Source of the DNA: Actinomycetospora chiangmaiensis DSM 45062
GTDB lineage: Bacteria > Actinomycetota > Actinomycetes > Mycobacteriales > Pseudonocardiaceae
Assembly (NCBI RefSeq): GCF_000379625.1
Contig: NZ_KB903220.1
Coordinates: 34,624 to 98,623 of the forward strand
DNA length: 64,000 nt
Direction: 5' to 3'
The notes below the pieces were generated by a model. It saw nothing but the letters and a program-made list of their open reading frames with translations. It was not told the DNA's origin and made no database searches. Both the position numbers and the translations under genes were made by a program. Within the stretch, counting starts at the first letter, position 1. Each line of letters opens with the position of its first letter. Below, one piece after another: positions 49,194 to 59,260 of this stretch.

Positions 49194-50837
49194 ATGTCTT
49201 CCGGTCTCGGGCCCGTCGTCGCGCAGGGCCTCGTCCGCTCCTTCGGTGCCCGTCGCGTCCTCGACGGTGTCGATCTCACCGTCGCCCCCGGCGCCCGCCT
49301 CGGGCTGATCGGGGAGAACGGCAGTGGCAAGTCGACCCTGCTGCGGCTGCTCGCGGGGGTCGACGGTCCCGACGCCGGGTCGGTGCGGGTCCCGGCCGAC
49401 CTCGTGTACCTGCCGCAGGAGCCCGCCGTCGACGCGGACACCACGGTCGGCGGGATGCTCGACGACGCGCTGCGCCCGTTGCACGACGCGGTCGCGCGAC
49501 TGGAGTCGCTCGCCACGCTCCTGGGCTCCGAGGCGGACGGGACCGGGGCCGACGTCGCCGCCGAGTACGACGCGGTGCTCGCCTGGGCCGTCGCCCACGA
49601 CGCGTGGGACGCCGACCGGCGCGCCGAGGTCACCGCGGCGACCCTCGGGGTGGCCGAGCTCGACCGCGCCCGGCCGGTGGGCACGCTCTCCGGCGGTCAG
49701 CGCACGCGGCTCGCCCTCGCGGCGGCCCTCGTGCGGCGGCCAGCGGCCCTGCTGCTCGACGAACCGACCAACCACCTCGACGACGCGGCCCTCGACCTGC
49801 TCGAACGCAGCCTCGTCGAGCTGCCCGGCGTCGTGGTCGCGGCGAGCCACGACCGGACGTTCCTCGACCGCGTCGCCACCGAGCTCTACGACCTCGACGC
49901 CGGGGTCCTCGGCACCGACGGCCGGGGCGGGCGGCGCTTCGGTGGAAGCTACGGGGCGTACCTGGTGGCGCAGGCGGACTCGCGGCGCCGGTGGGAGGAG
50001 ACGTTCGCGGCACAGCAGGAGGAGATCGCGGCGCTGCGGGCGCGCACGCACGTCGACCTGCGGTCGATCGCGCCCGGCCGCGGGCCCACCGACAACGACA
50101 AGTTCATCACGGCGTTCAAGGGCGCCCGGGTCGAGCGGACCCGCGCCCGCCGGGTGCACGACGCCGAGCGCCGACTCGAGGTCGCCGAACGGGAAGCCCT
50201 CCCGAAACCTCCGGCGCCCCTGCGGTTCCAGGCCCCGCCGCCCGCCGGCGCCGCGACGGTGTCGGTCCGCGGTCTGCGGGTGACCGGGCGGCTCACGCTG
50301 GACCGGCTCGACGTCGGGAACGGGGAGGGACTGCTGGTCACGGGGCCGAACGGCGCGGGCAAGTCGACACTGCTCGAGGTGCTCGCCGGGGACCTCGTTC
50401 CCGGCCGCCATCCCGGGGTGCAGGGCTCGGTGGCGGTGGGCGCGCGGCGGATCGCGCTCGTCCGGCAGGACCCGTCGTTCGACCGCGACGACCTCACGGC
50501 GGCGGCGACCTACGCCGCGGCGGTCGGAACGGAGGCGGCGGAGACGGTGCCGCTCCGGTCGCTCGGGCTGCTGCATCCGCGGGACCACGCCACGCCGGTC
50601 GGGGCGCTGAGCGTCGGGCAGCGGCGTCGGCTCTCGCTGGCGGTCGCCGTGGCCCTCCGCCCGGACCTGCTCCTGCTCGACGAGCCGACCAACCACCTCT
50701 CGCTGCGCCTGGCGGGGGAACTGGAGGCGGCGCTCGACCGAACGGCGGCCACCGTCGTCGTGACCTCGCACGACCGCTGGTTGCGTTCCCGCTGGCGGGG
50801 TCCGACGCTGGATTTGCCTGTCAGGCTGTCGGTCTAG
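49194..50837 (+). CDS. ABC-F family ribosome protection ATPase (antibiotic-resistance type)
   Basis: 547 aa, two ABC cassettes and no membrane domain. Cassette 1: GENGSGKST (40-48), LSGGQ (165-169), LLLDEPTNHLDD (187-197). Cassette 2: GPNGAGKST (about 384), LSVGQ (variant of LSGGQ), LLLLDEPTNHLS. The linker (about 270-335, with RGPTDNDKFITAFKGAR and RRVHDAERRLEVAER) resembles the actinomycete resistance ABC-Fs (TlrC, VarM and TiaA groups) that free drug-stalled ribosomes. The leader attenuator supports such a role. It is inserted between rsmE and phoH. Drug specificity cannot be read. Confidence 0.88.
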   Translation: MSSGLGPVVAQGLVRSFGARRVLDGVDLTVAPGARLGLIGENGSGKSTLLRLLAGVDGPDAGSVRVPADLVYLPQEPAVDADTTVGGMLDDALRPLHDAVARLESLATLLGSEADGTGADVAAEYDAVLAWAVAHDAWDADRRAEVTAATLGVAELDRARPVGTLSGGQRTRLALAAALVRRPAALLLDEPTNHLDDAALDLLERSLVELPGVVVAASHDRTFLDRVATELYDLDAGVLGTDGRGGRRFGGSYGAYLVAQADSRRRWEETFAAQQEEIAALRARTHVDLRSIAPGRGPTDNDKFITAFKGARVERTRARRVHDAERRLEVAEREALPKPPAPLRFQAPPPAGAATVSVRGLRVTGRLTLDRLDVGNGEGLLVTGPNGAGKSTLLEVLAGDLVPGRHPGVQGSVAVGARRIALVRQDPSFDRDDLTAAATYAAAVGTEAAETVPLRSLGLLHPRDHATPVGALSVGQRRRLSLAVAVALRPDLLLLDEPTNHLSLRLAGELEAALDRTAATVVVTSHDRWLRSRWRGPTLDLPVRLSV

Positions 50838-50877
50838 ACTGATTCACGCACGCATCACCGCACGGGGAGCACGCATC

Positions 50878-51927
50878 CTGAGTCCCACGTCCACCGACTC
50901 GTCCGGCGAGTCGCGCATCGTCGTCCCCGAGTCCGCGCTGCTCGCGCTGTTGGGCAAGCGTGACGAGAACCTCCGTGAGGCCGAGGACCTGCTGGACGCC
51001 GACGTCCACGTCCGCGGCAACGAGCTGACGCTCACCGGCCCGCCGCCCGACGTGGCGTTCGCCGAGCGCGTCTTCGCCGAGCTGGTCGTGCTCGCGAGCC
51101 GGGGCCAGCACATCGACCCCGACGCCGTCCGTCGCACCGTCCGCATGCTCGGCGACGACGCGGCCGAGACCGCGTCGCCGGCCGAGGTGCTGAGCCTGGA
51201 CATCCTGTCCCGGCGCGGCCGCACCATCCGACCCAAGACGCTCAACCAGAAGCGGTACGTCGACGCGATCGACGTCAACACCATCGTCTTCGGCATCGGC
51301 CCGGCCGGTACCGGCAAGACCTACCTGGCGATGGCGAAGGCCGTGCAGGCGCTGCAGGCCAAGCAGGTCACGCGGATCATCCTCACCCGCCCGGCCGTCG
51401 AGGCGGGGGAGCGGCTCGGGTTCCTGCCCGGCACGCTCTCGGAGAAGATCGACCCGTACCTGCGCCCGCTCTACGACGCGCTGAACGACATGATGGACAC
51501 CGAGGCGGTCCCGAAGCTCATCGCCTCCGGGACCATCGAGATCGCGCCCCTGGCCTACATGCGCGGCCGCTCGCTGAACAACGCGTTCATCATCCTCGAC
51601 GAGGCCCAGAACACCACGCCGGAACAGATGAAGATGTTCCTGACGCGGCTCGGGTACGACTCGAAGATCGTCGTCACCGGCGACGTCACGCAGGTCGACC
51701 TGCCCGGCGGGCAGATGTCCGGCCTGCACGTGGTGCGGGAGATCCTCGACGGGGTCGACGACGTGTACTTCAGCGAGCTGACCAGCGCCGACGTGGTCCG
51801 CCACCGCCTCGTCGCGGAGATCATCGACGCGTACGGCCGGTGGGACGCGCGGCAGAACGAGGGTCCGAAGGCCGTACCCCCGCGCAACGGGCCGCCGCAG
51901 AATCGTCGGGAACGGCGGGGGCGGTAG
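50878..51927 (+). CDS. phoH: PhoH family protein (CTG start)
   Basis: 349-aa ATPase of the PhoH-like group. Walker [17 protein letters not shown] (about 141-156), Walker [21 protein letters not shown], and the RNA-linked N-terminal PIN/KH-like region ([20 protein letters not shown]). The start is placed at CTG 50878 because GGGGAG at 50864-50869 lies 8 bases before it and the first residues ([20 protein letters not shown]) are homologous to other PhoH N-termini; no ATG, GTG or TTG occurs before TTG 50950, which would cut off this segment. ybeY follows without a gap. Confidence 0.92.
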   Translation: MSPTSTDSSGESRIVVPESALLALLGKRDENLREAEDLLDADVHVRGNELTLTGPPPDVAFAERVFAELVVLASRGQHIDPDAVRRTVRMLGDDAAETASPAEVLSLDILSRRGRTIRPKTLNQKRYVDAIDVNTIVFGIGPAGTGKTYLAMAKAVQALQAKQVTRIILTRPAVEAGERLGFLPGTLSEKIDPYLRPLYDALNDMMDTEAVPKLIASGTIEIAPLAYMRGRSLNNAFIILDEAQNTTPEQMKMFLTRLGYDSKIVVTGDVTQVDLPGGQMSGLHVVREILDGVDDVYFSELTSADVVRHRLVAEIIDAYGRWDARQNEGPKAVPPRNGPPQNRRERRGR

Positions 51928-52488
51928 ATGAGCATCGAGATCGCGAACGAGTCCGGGGTCGACGTCGACGAGGCGCCGATCGTCGACGTCGCGCGCTACG
52001 CGCTGGACCGGATGGGCGTGAGCCCGCTCGCCGAGCTGTCGATCCTGCTGGTGGAGCTCGAGCCGATGGCCGAGCTGCACGAGCGCTGGCTCGACCTGCC
52101 GGGGCCCACCGACGTGATGAGCTTCCCGATGGACGAGCTGGACACGGCCAAGCGGCCGGACGCCCCGCCGTCCGGGCCGAGCCTGCTCGGCGACATCGTG
52201 CTGTGCCCGGCGTTCGCCCGGGACCAGGCGGTGTCGGCGGGCCACACGCTCGACGACGAGCTCCACCTGCTGACCGTGCACGGCGTGCTGCACCTGCTCG
52301 GCTACGACCACGCGGAGCCCGACGAGGAGGCCGAGATGTTCGGCCTGCAGGGCGAACTGCTCGGCGCGTGGCGGGCCGAGGTGGCCGAACGGGCGCGGGC
52401 GGAGCGGGACCGGCTGACGCGGGAGCGCCAGCGGGCGGCGGACGCGAAGCTCCTCGGCACGGTGGGTCTGGACGAGAGTCCGTCATGA
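51928..52488 (+). CDS. ybeY: endoribonuclease YbeY
   Basis: 186-aa zinc metalloprotein for 16S rRNA 3'-end maturation and ribosome quality control. The catalytic motif is [11 protein letters not shown] (H-x3-H-x5-H), preceded by [10 protein letters not shown] and GDIVLCP. A long Arg/Ala C-terminal helix of about 40 residues extends beyond the core. Abuts phoH (ATG one base after its stop) and overlaps corC by 4 bases, so the genes are cotranslated. Confidence 0.96.
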   Translation: MSIEIANESGVDVDEAPIVDVARYALDRMGVSPLAELSILLVELEPMAELHERWLDLPGPTDVMSFPMDELDTAKRPDAPPSGPSLLGDIVLCPAFARDQAVSAGHTLDDELHLLTVHGVLHLLGYDHAEPDEEAEMFGLQGELLGAWRAEVAERARAERDRLTRERQRAADAKLLGTVGLDESPS

Positions 52489-53909
52489 CCTCCGCCCAGA
52501 TCGGGCAACTGATCGCCGCGCTCGTCCTGGTCCCGTTGGCCGGGGTGTTCGCGGCGGCCGACTCGGCGATCACCACGATGTCGCCGGCGCGCGTCGAGGG
52601 GCTGGTGCGCGAGGGACGGACCGGGGCGAGGGCGCTGGCCGCCGTCGTCGCCGACAAGCCGCGGCACCTCAACCTGCTGCTGCTCATGCGGCTCGCGTGC
52701 GAGGCGGTGTCCACCGTGCTGGGCGCCTACGTGGCGCTGCAGCTGGTGTCGTCCGACAGCTGGGCGGTGGTGATCGCGGCACTCGTCGTGATCGTCGTGT
52801 CGTACGTGCTCATCGGCGTGGGGCCGCGCACGATCGGCCTGCAGCACCCGTACGGCGTCGGGCTCGCGGTCGCCGTGCCGATCCGCGCCCTCGCCCGGCT
52901 GCTGGGCCCCCTGGCGTCGCTGCTGATCCTCGTCGGCAACGCCATCACGCCCGGTCGCGGCTTCCGGGACGGGCCGTTCAGCCAGGAGGTGGAGCTGCGC
53001 GAGCTGGTCGACATGGCGGAGGCCCGCGGGCTCGTCGACGACGACGAGCGCTCCATGATCCAGTCGGTGTTCGAGCTCGACGACACGATGGTCCGCGAGG
53101 TGATGGTCCCGCGCACCGAGATGGTGTGGATCGAGCGGGACAAGTCGGTCCGGCAGGCGCTCGCGCTCGCGCTGCGCTCCGGGTACTCGCGCATCCCGGT
53201 GATCGGCGAGAACGTCGACGACACGGTCGGCGTCGTCTACCTCAAGGACCTGGTGCGCTTCACCACCGCCCACCAGAACGACCCGCAGCATGCCCCCTCG
53301 GACCACCCCGGCGCGGTCGGCGAGATCATGCGGCCGGCGGCCTACGTGCCCGACTCCAAGCAGGTCGACGACCTGCTGCGTGAGATGCAGCGCACCCGCA
53401 ACCACATGGCGCTCGTCGTCGACGAGTACGGCGGGATCGCCGGGCTGGTGACGATCGAGGACATCCTCGAGGAGATCGTCGGGGAGATCACCGACGAGTA
53501 CGACACCGCCGAGCACCGCCCCCTCGACCGCCTCGAGGACGGGACGCTGCGGGTGTCGGCGCGGCTGCCCGTGGAGGACCTCGAGGAGGCCACCGGGGTC
53601 GAGTTCGAGGCCGAGGACGTCGACACCGTGGGCGGCCTGCTCGCGCAACGGCTCGGTCGGGTCCCGCTGCCGGGTGCGGAGGCCGAGGTCGGGGGCCTGC
53701 GGCTGCGCGCCGAGGGCGGGGAGGACGATCGGGGCCGCATGCGGATCGTCTCGGTGCTGGTGTGGGACCCGCGCCCGCCGTCGTCGGACGGTCCCGACGA
53801 CGGCCCCGCCGACGACGAGGACACGCTCGTGAGCGCGAGCGGCCGACGCGGTGGAGCCGACGCGAGACGGAGCTCGACCATCGGAGCGAGAGAGGACCAG
53901 CGTGGTTGA
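52485..53909 (+). CDS. CNNM/CorC family hemolysin-like protein (HlyC/CorC)
   Basis: 474 aa. N-terminal CNNM membrane domain with about four helices (about 5-175), two CBS domains (about 200-330: [65 protein letters not shown]) and a C-terminal transporter-associated CorC_HlyC domain. The family is linked to magnesium/cobalt efflux. The C-terminus ends in a disordered acidic/Ser/Arg tail (about 440-474). In this string it occupies the position of the era-linked CorC homologue. ATG 52485 inside the ybeY stop. Confidence 0.92.
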   Translation: MTSAQIGQLIAALVLVPLAGVFAAADSAITTMSPARVEGLVREGRTGARALAAVVADKPRHLNLLLLMRLACEAVSTVLGAYVALQLVSSDSWAVVIAALVVIVVSYVLIGVGPRTIGLQHPYGVGLAVAVPIRALARLLGPLASLLILVGNAITPGRGFRDGPFSQEVELRELVDMAEARGLVDDDERSMIQSVFELDDTMVREVMVPRTEMVWIERDKSVRQALALALRSGYSRIPVIGENVDDTVGVVYLKDLVRFTTAHQNDPQHAPSDHPGAVGEIMRPAAYVPDSKQVDDLLREMQRTRNHMALVVDEYGGIAGLVTIEDILEEIVGEITDEYDTAEHRPLDRLEDGTLRVSARLPVEDLEEATGVEFEAEDVDTVGGLLAQRLGRVPLPGAEAEVGGLRLRAEGGEDDRGRMRIVSVLVWDPRPPSSDGPDDGPADDEDTLVSASGRRGGADARRSSTIGAREDQRG

Positions 53910-55164
53910 CGTGGCAGGCATCCCGGGACCCAGCCCGCGGCACGACGTCGTCGTGGTCGGCGGCGGCATCGTCGGGCTCGCCGTGCTCACGGCGCTGCTC
54001 GACGCCGGGCACACGTCGGTCGCGCTGGTGGAGCGGGAGTCCTCGCTCGCCGGGCACCAGACCGGGCGGAACTCCAACGTCATCCACTCCGGGCTGTACT
54101 ACGCGCCGGGGTCGCTGAAGGCCCGGCTGGCCGTCGCCGGGTGCGCCGAGACGAAGGCGTTCTGCGCGGAGCACGACCTGCCCTACGCCGAGTGCGGCAA
54201 GGTCGTCGCCGCGACGAGCGACGACGAGCTGCCGCGGATGGCCGAGCTGGTGCGCCGCGGGCGGGCCAACGGCGTCGAGGTGCACGAGTTGGACGCCGCC
54301 GGGGTGCGCGACCGGGAGCCCGCCGTCCGGGCCGTGGCGGGGCTCTTCGTCCCCTCGACCGGCATCTGCGACTACGAGGCGATCACCGTGAAGCTCGCCG
54401 AGCTCGCCGTCGCGCGGGGCGCGGTGATCCACACCGGCCGGGCCGTGCGGTCGACGGTGCGCCGCCGTCGGGACGTGGTGGTCCACACCGACGGCGGGGA
54501 CCTGCTCGCCGGGCAGGTCGTGGTGTGCGCGGGCCTGCGCTCGGACGAGATCGCCCGTGCCTCCGGCTTCGACCCCGGCGTGCGCATCGTGCCGTTCCGC
54601 GGGGAGTACTCCGACCTGCGCGGCCCGAAGGCCGACGCGATCCGGGGGCTGGTCTACCCGGTGCCCGACCCGGCCTTCCCCTTCCTCGGGGTGCACGCCA
54701 CGCGCGGGGTCGACGGCTCGGTGCACGTGGGCCCGAACGCCGTGCTCGCGCTCGCCCGCGAGGGCTACGACTGGCGGACGCTGAAGGCGCGGGAGCTCGC
54801 CGGCACGCTCACCGACCCGGGCTTCCTCGCCCTCGCCGCCAGGCAATGGCGCTACGGGCTCGGCGAGATGCACCGCTCGCTCTCCAAGGCGGCGATGGCG
54901 AAGGCCGTGTCGAGGATGCTCCCCGGCGTGACGGCGGACGACCTCGAGCCGCCGCACGACGTCATGCGCCGGGCCGGGGTCCGGGCGCAGGCGGTGCGGC
55001 CGGACGGGTCGCTGGTCGACGACTTCCTCTTCGCCGAGGACCGCGCCGAGGACGTCTCGGTGCTGCACGTGCTCAACGCGCCCTCGCCGGCGGCGACCGC
55101 GGCCCTCCCGATCGGGCGCGAGATCGTCGCCCGGCTCGAGGGCAAGGCGGTGGAGGCCGCGTGA
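53902..55164 (+). CDS. lhgO: L-2-hydroxyglutarate oxidase
   Basis: 420-aa FAD oxidoreductase of the DAO fold that oxidises L-2-hydroxyglutarate to 2-oxoglutarate. Dinucleotide motif [19 protein letters not shown], then [24 protein letters not shown] blocks (the HSG-Y segment is typical), and [20 protein letters not shown] in the substrate domain. GTG 53902 follows gagagg; it overlaps corC by 8 bases and its stop overlaps era by 4. An accessory insertion in a housekeeping string. Confidence 0.88.
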   Translation: MVDVAGIPGPSPRHDVVVVGGGIVGLAVLTALLDAGHTSVALVERESSLAGHQTGRNSNVIHSGLYYAPGSLKARLAVAGCAETKAFCAEHDLPYAECGKVVAATSDDELPRMAELVRRGRANGVEVHELDAAGVRDREPAVRAVAGLFVPSTGICDYEAITVKLAELAVARGAVIHTGRAVRSTVRRRRDVVVHTDGGDLLAGQVVVCAGLRSDEIARASGFDPGVRIVPFRGEYSDLRGPKADAIRGLVYPVPDPAFPFLGVHATRGVDGSVHVGPNAVLALAREGYDWRTLKARELAGTLTDPGFLALAARQWRYGLGEMHRSLSKAAMAKAVSRMLPGVTADDLEPPHDVMRRAGVRAQAVRPDGSLVDDFLFAEDRAEDVSVLHVLNAPSPAATAALPIGREIVARLEGKAVEAA

Positions 55165-56060
55165 CCCAGCCCTGGCCGGAGGACTTCCGCTCCGGGTTCG
55201 CCTGCTTCGTCGGCCGCCCCAACGTCGGGAAGTCGACGCTGACGAACGCGCTGGTGGGGCAGAAGGTCGCGATCACGTCGTCGCGGCCGCAGACCACGCG
55301 GCACGCGATCCGCGGCATCGTGCACCGGCCCGACGGGCAGCTCGTCCTCGTCGACACGCCGGGCCTGCACAAGCCGCGGACGCTGCTGGGGGAGCGGCTC
55401 AACGACGTCGTGCGCACCACCTGGGCCGAGGTCGACGTCGTCGGGTTCTGCGCGCCGGCCGACCAGGCGGTGGGGCCGGGCGACCGGTTCATCATCTCGG
55501 AGCTGCGCAAGGTCGCCGACCGCACGCCCGTCGTCGCGATCCTCACCAAGACCGACCTCGCCCGCCCCGAGGTGATCGCCGAGCGGCTGCTGGAGCTGTC
55601 CCAGCTCGCCGACTTCGCCGAGATCGTGCCGGTGTCGGCCGTGTCCGGGAAGCAGGTCGACCTGCTGACCGACCTGCTGCTGGCCCAGATGCCGCCCGGC
55701 CCGCCGCTCTACCCCGAGGGCGAGCTCTCCGACGAGCCGGAGACGACGATGATCGCGGAGTTCATCCGCGAGGCCGCCCTCGAGGGCGTGCGCGACGAGC
55801 TGCCGCACTCGCTCGCCGTCGTGGTCGAGGAGATGGTGGAGGGCAAGACCCTCAAGATCCGGGCCGAGATCTTCGTCGAACGCCCCTCGCAGAAGGCGAT
55901 CGTGATCGGGCGCGGCGGCTCACGGCTCAAGGAGGTGGGCGTCAACTCCCGGCAGCAGATCGAGAACATGCTGGGCACGCAGGTCCACCTCGACCTGTTC
56001 GTCAAGGTGGCCAAGGACTGGCAGCGCGACCCCCGGCAGCTGCGCAAGCTGGGGTTCTGA
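55161..56060 (+). CDS. era: GTPase Era
   Basis: 299-aa ribosome-assembly GTPase. G1 GRPNVGKS (18-25), G2 TRHAI, G3 DTPG (65-68), G4 TKTD (129-132), G5 VSA; C-terminal KH domain with VIGRGGSRLKEVG that binds the 16S 3' end. Normal length. GTG 55161 overlaps the lhgO stop. Neighbours ybeY, rsmE and recO fit a ribosome-maturation operon. Followed by a TGGCAGC repeat. Confidence 0.96.
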   Translation: MTQPWPEDFRSGFACFVGRPNVGKSTLTNALVGQKVAITSSRPQTTRHAIRGIVHRPDGQLVLVDTPGLHKPRTLLGERLNDVVRTTWAEVDVVGFCAPADQAVGPGDRFIISELRKVADRTPVVAILTKTDLARPEVIAERLLELSQLADFAEIVPVSAVSGKQVDLLTDLLLAQMPPGPPLYPEGELSDEPETTMIAEFIREAALEGVRDELPHSLAVVVEEMVEGKTLKIRAEIFVERPSQKAIVIGRGGSRLKEVGVNSRQQIENMLGTQVHLDLFVKVAKDWQRDPRQLRKLGF

Positions 56061-56071
56061 CCGCCCCTTCG

Positions 56072-56115
56072 TGGCAGCGAAGCGTCGTTGCTGTCATCCA
56101 GTGGCAGGGAAGCCA
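56072..56115. repeat. TGGCAGC intergenic repeat, copy 2
   Basis: Begins TGGCAGCGAAGCGTCGTTGC and continues TGTCATCCAGTGGCAGGGAA, then GCCAC. Compared with the copy at 47371, roughly three quarters of the first 36 positions agree. Its last part, GTGGCAGGGAAGCCAC, forms a small hairpin. Lies 11 bases after the era stop. Confidence 0.6.
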
Positions 56116-56183
56116 CATCGTGAGGTGCACGCCAGGCAGGGATCCGGAGCGCGACCCGGCCTGACGTGGCCCTCGCGCCGCGG

Positions 56184-56513
56184 CTACATCGAGTACGAGT
56201 ACGAGAAGCTGCCGCCGCCGGCGATGATCAGCACCCAGAACAGGATCCAGAGCGCACAGCCGATCCCGCCGAGCACGAGCGCGGCGATCGCGAGCGCACG
56301 CCCGTTCTCGCCGGTCCGCGCGATCTGGCGCAGCGACACCCAGCCGCAGACCACCGCGACGAGCGGGACGAAGAACGCCGCGATCAGCGAGACGACCGAG
56401 AGCACGTTCGTGCGGGGCGGGCCGTACCCCACGGGCTGGGCGAAGGGTTGGCCGGAGGGTCGGCCGGAGGCGGTGGGGCCGGGGGCGAAGGGCTGCTGCT
56501 GCGGAGTGGTCAT
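56184..56513 (-). CDS. DUF4190-type membrane protein
   Basis: 109 aa. Pro/Gln/Gly-rich cytoplasmic N-terminus (about 1-35) then two transmembrane helices (about 38-62 and 72-98) with the conserved loop GWVSLRQIARTGENGRALAI between them, which is the DUF4190 signature. C-terminus SYSYSYSM. ATG 56513. Convergent with era and divergent from recO. Function unknown; common in actinobacteria. Confidence 0.85.
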   Translation of the reverse strand: MTTPQQQPFAPGPTASGRPSGQPFAQPVGYGPPRTNVLSVVSLIAAFFVPLVAVVCGWVSLRQIARTGENGRALAIAALVLGGIGCALWILFWVLIIAGGGSFSYSYSM

Positions 56514-56632
56514 GACGGGTCCTTCCCGGATCGATGTGACTCTCGGTGACATTAGTCGGGCGCGGCCCCGGAGCAATGGGCCGAGCGAGTGAACGACGCA
56601 CGATGTCGGACCGGAGTGCCAGGATGGTCGGC

Positions 56633-57472
56633 GTGGGCTTCTACCGCGACACCGGCGTGGTGCTGCGGTGTCAGAAACTCGGTGAGGCCGACCGGATCGT
56701 CACCCTGCTGACCCGACATCACGGCAAGGTCCGCGCCACCGCGAAGGGCGTGCGGCGGACCACCTCGAAATTCGGGGCGCGCCTCGAGCCGTTCGGCCAC
56801 GTCGACCTGCAGCTGCACACCGGGCGCAGCCTCGACATCGTCACCCAGGTGCAGACGATCGACGCCTTCAGCGGTGACCTCGTCGCCGACTACCCCCGCT
56901 ACACGGCCGGGTGCGCGCTGCTCGAGACGGCGGACCGCCTCACCCCGGAGGAGGGCGAGCCCGCCCGCGAGCTGTTCCTGCTCCTCGTCGGGGCCCTCCG
57001 AGGCCTGTCCACCGGGCGGCGCGACCCGCACCTCGTCCTCGACGCCTACCTGCTGCGCGCCATGGTCATCGCCGGCTACGCGCCCGCCCTCACCGAGTGC
57101 GCCCGCTGCGGCGTCGAGCCCGAGACCCCGCTCGACGCCCCCGCCGGCACGCACGGCTTCCACCGCCGCTTCGCGGTCGCCGCCGGGGGAGCGGTGTGCG
57201 ACACCTGCCGGCCCGGTGGCGCGGTCGTCCCCTCGTGGTGGACCTGGCGGCTGCTCGAGGCCCTCCGCGACGGCGACTGGTCCGCCGCCGAGGAGAGCCC
57301 GCCCGACGCCCGTCGCGACGCCGCGGGCCTCGTCGCCGCCCACCTGCAGTGGCACCTCGAGCGGCAGCTCCGCTCGCTCCCGCTCGTCGACCGTCGCGGT
57401 GCGGTGCCCCGGGTGGACCTGGCGGACGGGGTCCCGGCGACGGACGAACCGGTCACGGAAGGAGTCGTGTGA
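56633..57472 (+). CDS. recO: DNA repair protein RecO
   Basis: 279-aa mediator of RecA loading in RecFOR recombination. OB-fold N-terminus ([40 protein letters not shown]) and a helical domain with a zinc site CARCG and CDTCR. GTG 56633 is selected as it gives the family start [13 protein letters not shown] 56624 three codons earlier is possible. uppS overlaps its stop by 4 bases. Confidence 0.93.
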   Translation: MGFYRDTGVVLRCQKLGEADRIVTLLTRHHGKVRATAKGVRRTTSKFGARLEPFGHVDLQLHTGRSLDIVTQVQTIDAFSGDLVADYPRYTAGCALLETADRLTPEEGEPARELFLLLVGALRGLSTGRRDPHLVLDAYLLRAMVIAGYAPALTECARCGVEPETPLDAPAGTHGFHRRFAVAAGGAVCDTCRPGGAVVPSWWTWRLLEALRDGDWSAAEESPPDARRDAAGLVAAHLQWHLERQLRSLPLVDRRGAVPRVDLADGVPATDEPVTEGVV

Positions 57473-58341
57473 GTCCCCTGCGTCAGCGCGCCGAACGGAG
57501 TCGCGGCCGGTCGGGGGCCCGGCTGCGCGGTCCGGGCGACCCGACGGTGATGGCCCCGACGCCGCACCCCTCCGGGGCGACGCCGCCGCCGATCCCGGCG
57601 GACCTGGTGCCGAAGCACGTCGCGCTCGTCATGGACGGCAACGGCCGGTGGGCAAACCAGCGGGGACTGCCGCGGATCGAGGGCCACCGGCACGGCGAGG
57701 CCCAGCTGCTCGACGTGGTGCGCGGGTGCATCGACATCGGCGTGACGTGGATCAGCGCCTACGCGTTCTCCACCGAGAACTGGCGGCGCAGCCCCGAGGA
57801 GGTCCGCTTCCTGCTCGGCTTCAACCGCGACGTGATCCGTCGACGACGCGACGAGATGCACGCGATGGGCGTGCGGGTGCGCTGGTCGGGGCAGCGCCCG
57901 CGGCTCTGGCGCAGCGTCATCAGGGAGCTCGAGATCGCCGAGGAGCTGACGAAGGACAACGACGTCGTCACCCTCACCATGTGCGTCAACTACGGCGGGC
58001 GCGCCGAGATCGTGGGCGCCGCGCGGGAGCTCGCACGGCGGGCGAAGGCCGGCGAGATCGACCCGGAGCGCATCGACGAGCGGGCGATCGCGCGCTACCT
58101 CGACGAGCCGGACATGCCCGACGTCGACCTGTTCGTGCGCAGCTCGGGGGAGCAGCGCACCTCGAACTTCCTGCTCTGGCAGTCCGCGTACGCCGAGATG
58201 GTCTTCCTCGACACGCTCTTCCCCGACTTCGACCGCCGCCACCTGTGGCAGGCCTGCGAGATCTACGCCTCCCGTGACCGCCGCTACGGTGGCGCCGTCG
58301 ACGCGTCCGGGGTCGCCGTACCGCCGGCCGAGGAGAGCTGA
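57469..58341 (+). CDS. uppS: isoprenyl (decaprenyl/undecaprenyl) diphosphate synthase
   Basis: 290-aa cis-prenyltransferase. [17 protein letters not shown] (catalytic Asp, Asn), [32 protein letters not shown] and the C-terminal [20 protein letters not shown]. This makes the C55/C50 lipid carrier for peptidoglycan. The N-terminal 45 residues are Arg/Pro-rich and variable, so the GTG at 57469 (which overlaps the recO stop) may be later in the protein. Position recO-uppS matches mycobacteria. Confidence 0.95.
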   Translation: MSPLRQRAERSRGRSGARLRGPGDPTVMAPTPHPSGATPPPIPADLVPKHVALVMDGNGRWANQRGLPRIEGHRHGEAQLLDVVRGCIDIGVTWISAYAFSTENWRRSPEEVRFLLGFNRDVIRRRRDEMHAMGVRVRWSGQRPRLWRSVIRELEIAEELTKDNDVVTLTMCVNYGGRAEIVGAARELARRAKAGEIDPERIDERAIARYLDEPDMPDVDLFVRSSGEQRTSNFLLWQSAYAEMVFLDTLFPDFDRRHLWQACEIYASRDRRYGGAVDASGVAVPPAEES

Positions 58342-58752
58342 GTGAGCCGCGAGGCCGCCACCACCGCCACCCTGCTGATCACCGCCCGCGAGGCGCTGGA
58401 GAAGTTCGTCGAGGTCCGGGTCGACGACGACGGTGCCCTCTCCTTCCGCCACGGCGACGTCCCCTGTGCGGTGCAGGGGGTCGAGCTGGTCGAGGGCCTC
58501 GCCGTCCTGTCCCTGACCTGCGTCGTCGCCTGGGACCTCACCGACGACGACGTGCCGCGGCGGATGGCCGAGCGGGCGGGGCAGGGGCTCTTCGGCACGC
58601 TCGGCGTCGTCGGGACCGACACCGGCTGGGACGTGACGTTGCGCTACGCCTTCCCCGCCGAGGACCTCGCCCCCGACCCCCTGGGCACGCTGCTCATGCT
58701 CGTCGTATCGACGGCCTCGCAGGTCCGGGCCGACCTCGTCGGGACGGCCTGA
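58342..58752 (+). CDS. YbjN-like (type III secretion chaperone-fold) protein
   Basis: 136 aa, GTG 58342 directly follows the uppS stop. Sequence has alternating short strands (VEVRVDDDGALSFRHGDVPC, GVELVEGLAVLSLTCVVAWD) and a C-terminal helix, resembling the YbjN/T3SS-chaperone-like fold of small actinobacterial proteins. No catalytic residues. Cotranscribed with uppS by position. Function not known; the fold call is by pattern only. Confidence 0.5.
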   Translation: MSREAATTATLLITAREALEKFVEVRVDDDGALSFRHGDVPCAVQGVELVEGLAVLSLTCVVAWDLTDDDVPRRMAERAGQGLFGTLGVVGTDTGWDVTLRYAFPAEDLAPDPLGTLLMLVVSTASQVRADLVGTA

Positions 58753-58815
58753 CGCTCGCCGTTCCTCCGGGGTGCGACGTGCTCGTCCCTCGCGGACGCG
58801 GCGCCGCACCCACCG

Positions 58816-59226
58816 TCAGGAACGGCAGCCCGAGCAGGTGCCGATGATCTCGACGGTGTGGTCGATCTGGGCGAACCCGTGCTCCACCGCGACCTTCTCC
58901 GCCCAGTGCTCGACGGCGGGGCCCTCCACCTCGACGGTCCGCCGGCAGACCCGGCACACGAGGTGGTGGTGGTGGGTGTCGGAGCAGCGCCGGTAGGAGG
59001 CCTCGCCCGCCGACGTGCGCAGGACGTCGATCTCGCCGGCGTCGGCGAGCGCCTGCAGGGTCCGGTAGACCGTCGTCAGGCCGATGCCCTCGCCGCGGCG
59101 GCGGAGCTCCTCGTGGATGTCCTGGGCGGAGCGGAAGTCGTCGAGCTGGTCGAGCAGGTCGCCGATCGCCGCGCGCTGGCGGGTGGAGCGCTGACCGGGC
59201 ACGACCGTCGGGCGCGATTCGGTCAC
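58816..59226 (-). CDS. zur: zinc uptake regulator Zur (FurB)
   Basis: 136-aa Fur-family repressor. N-terminal winged helix (STRQRAAIGDLLDQLDDFRS, IGLTTVYRTLQALADAGEID), HHHHLVCRVC with CxxC, and second CSGC at the C-terminus for structural zinc; zinc-site His cluster DTHHHH. Belongs to the Zur/FurB rather than the iron-Fur branch by the smtB neighbour. GTG 59226. In M. tuberculosis SmtB (Rv2358) and FurB (Rv2359) likewise share an operon. Confidence 0.92.
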   Translation of the reverse strand: MTESRPTVVPGQRSTRQRAAIGDLLDQLDDFRSAQDIHEELRRRGEGIGLTTVYRTLQALADAGEIDVLRTSAGEASYRRCSDTHHHHLVCRVCRRTVEVEGPAVEHWAEKVAVEHGFAQIDHTVEIIGTCSGCRS

Positions 59227-59260
59227 CGGTCGAGCTCCGCTGCACTCCGTCTCCGAGCAC

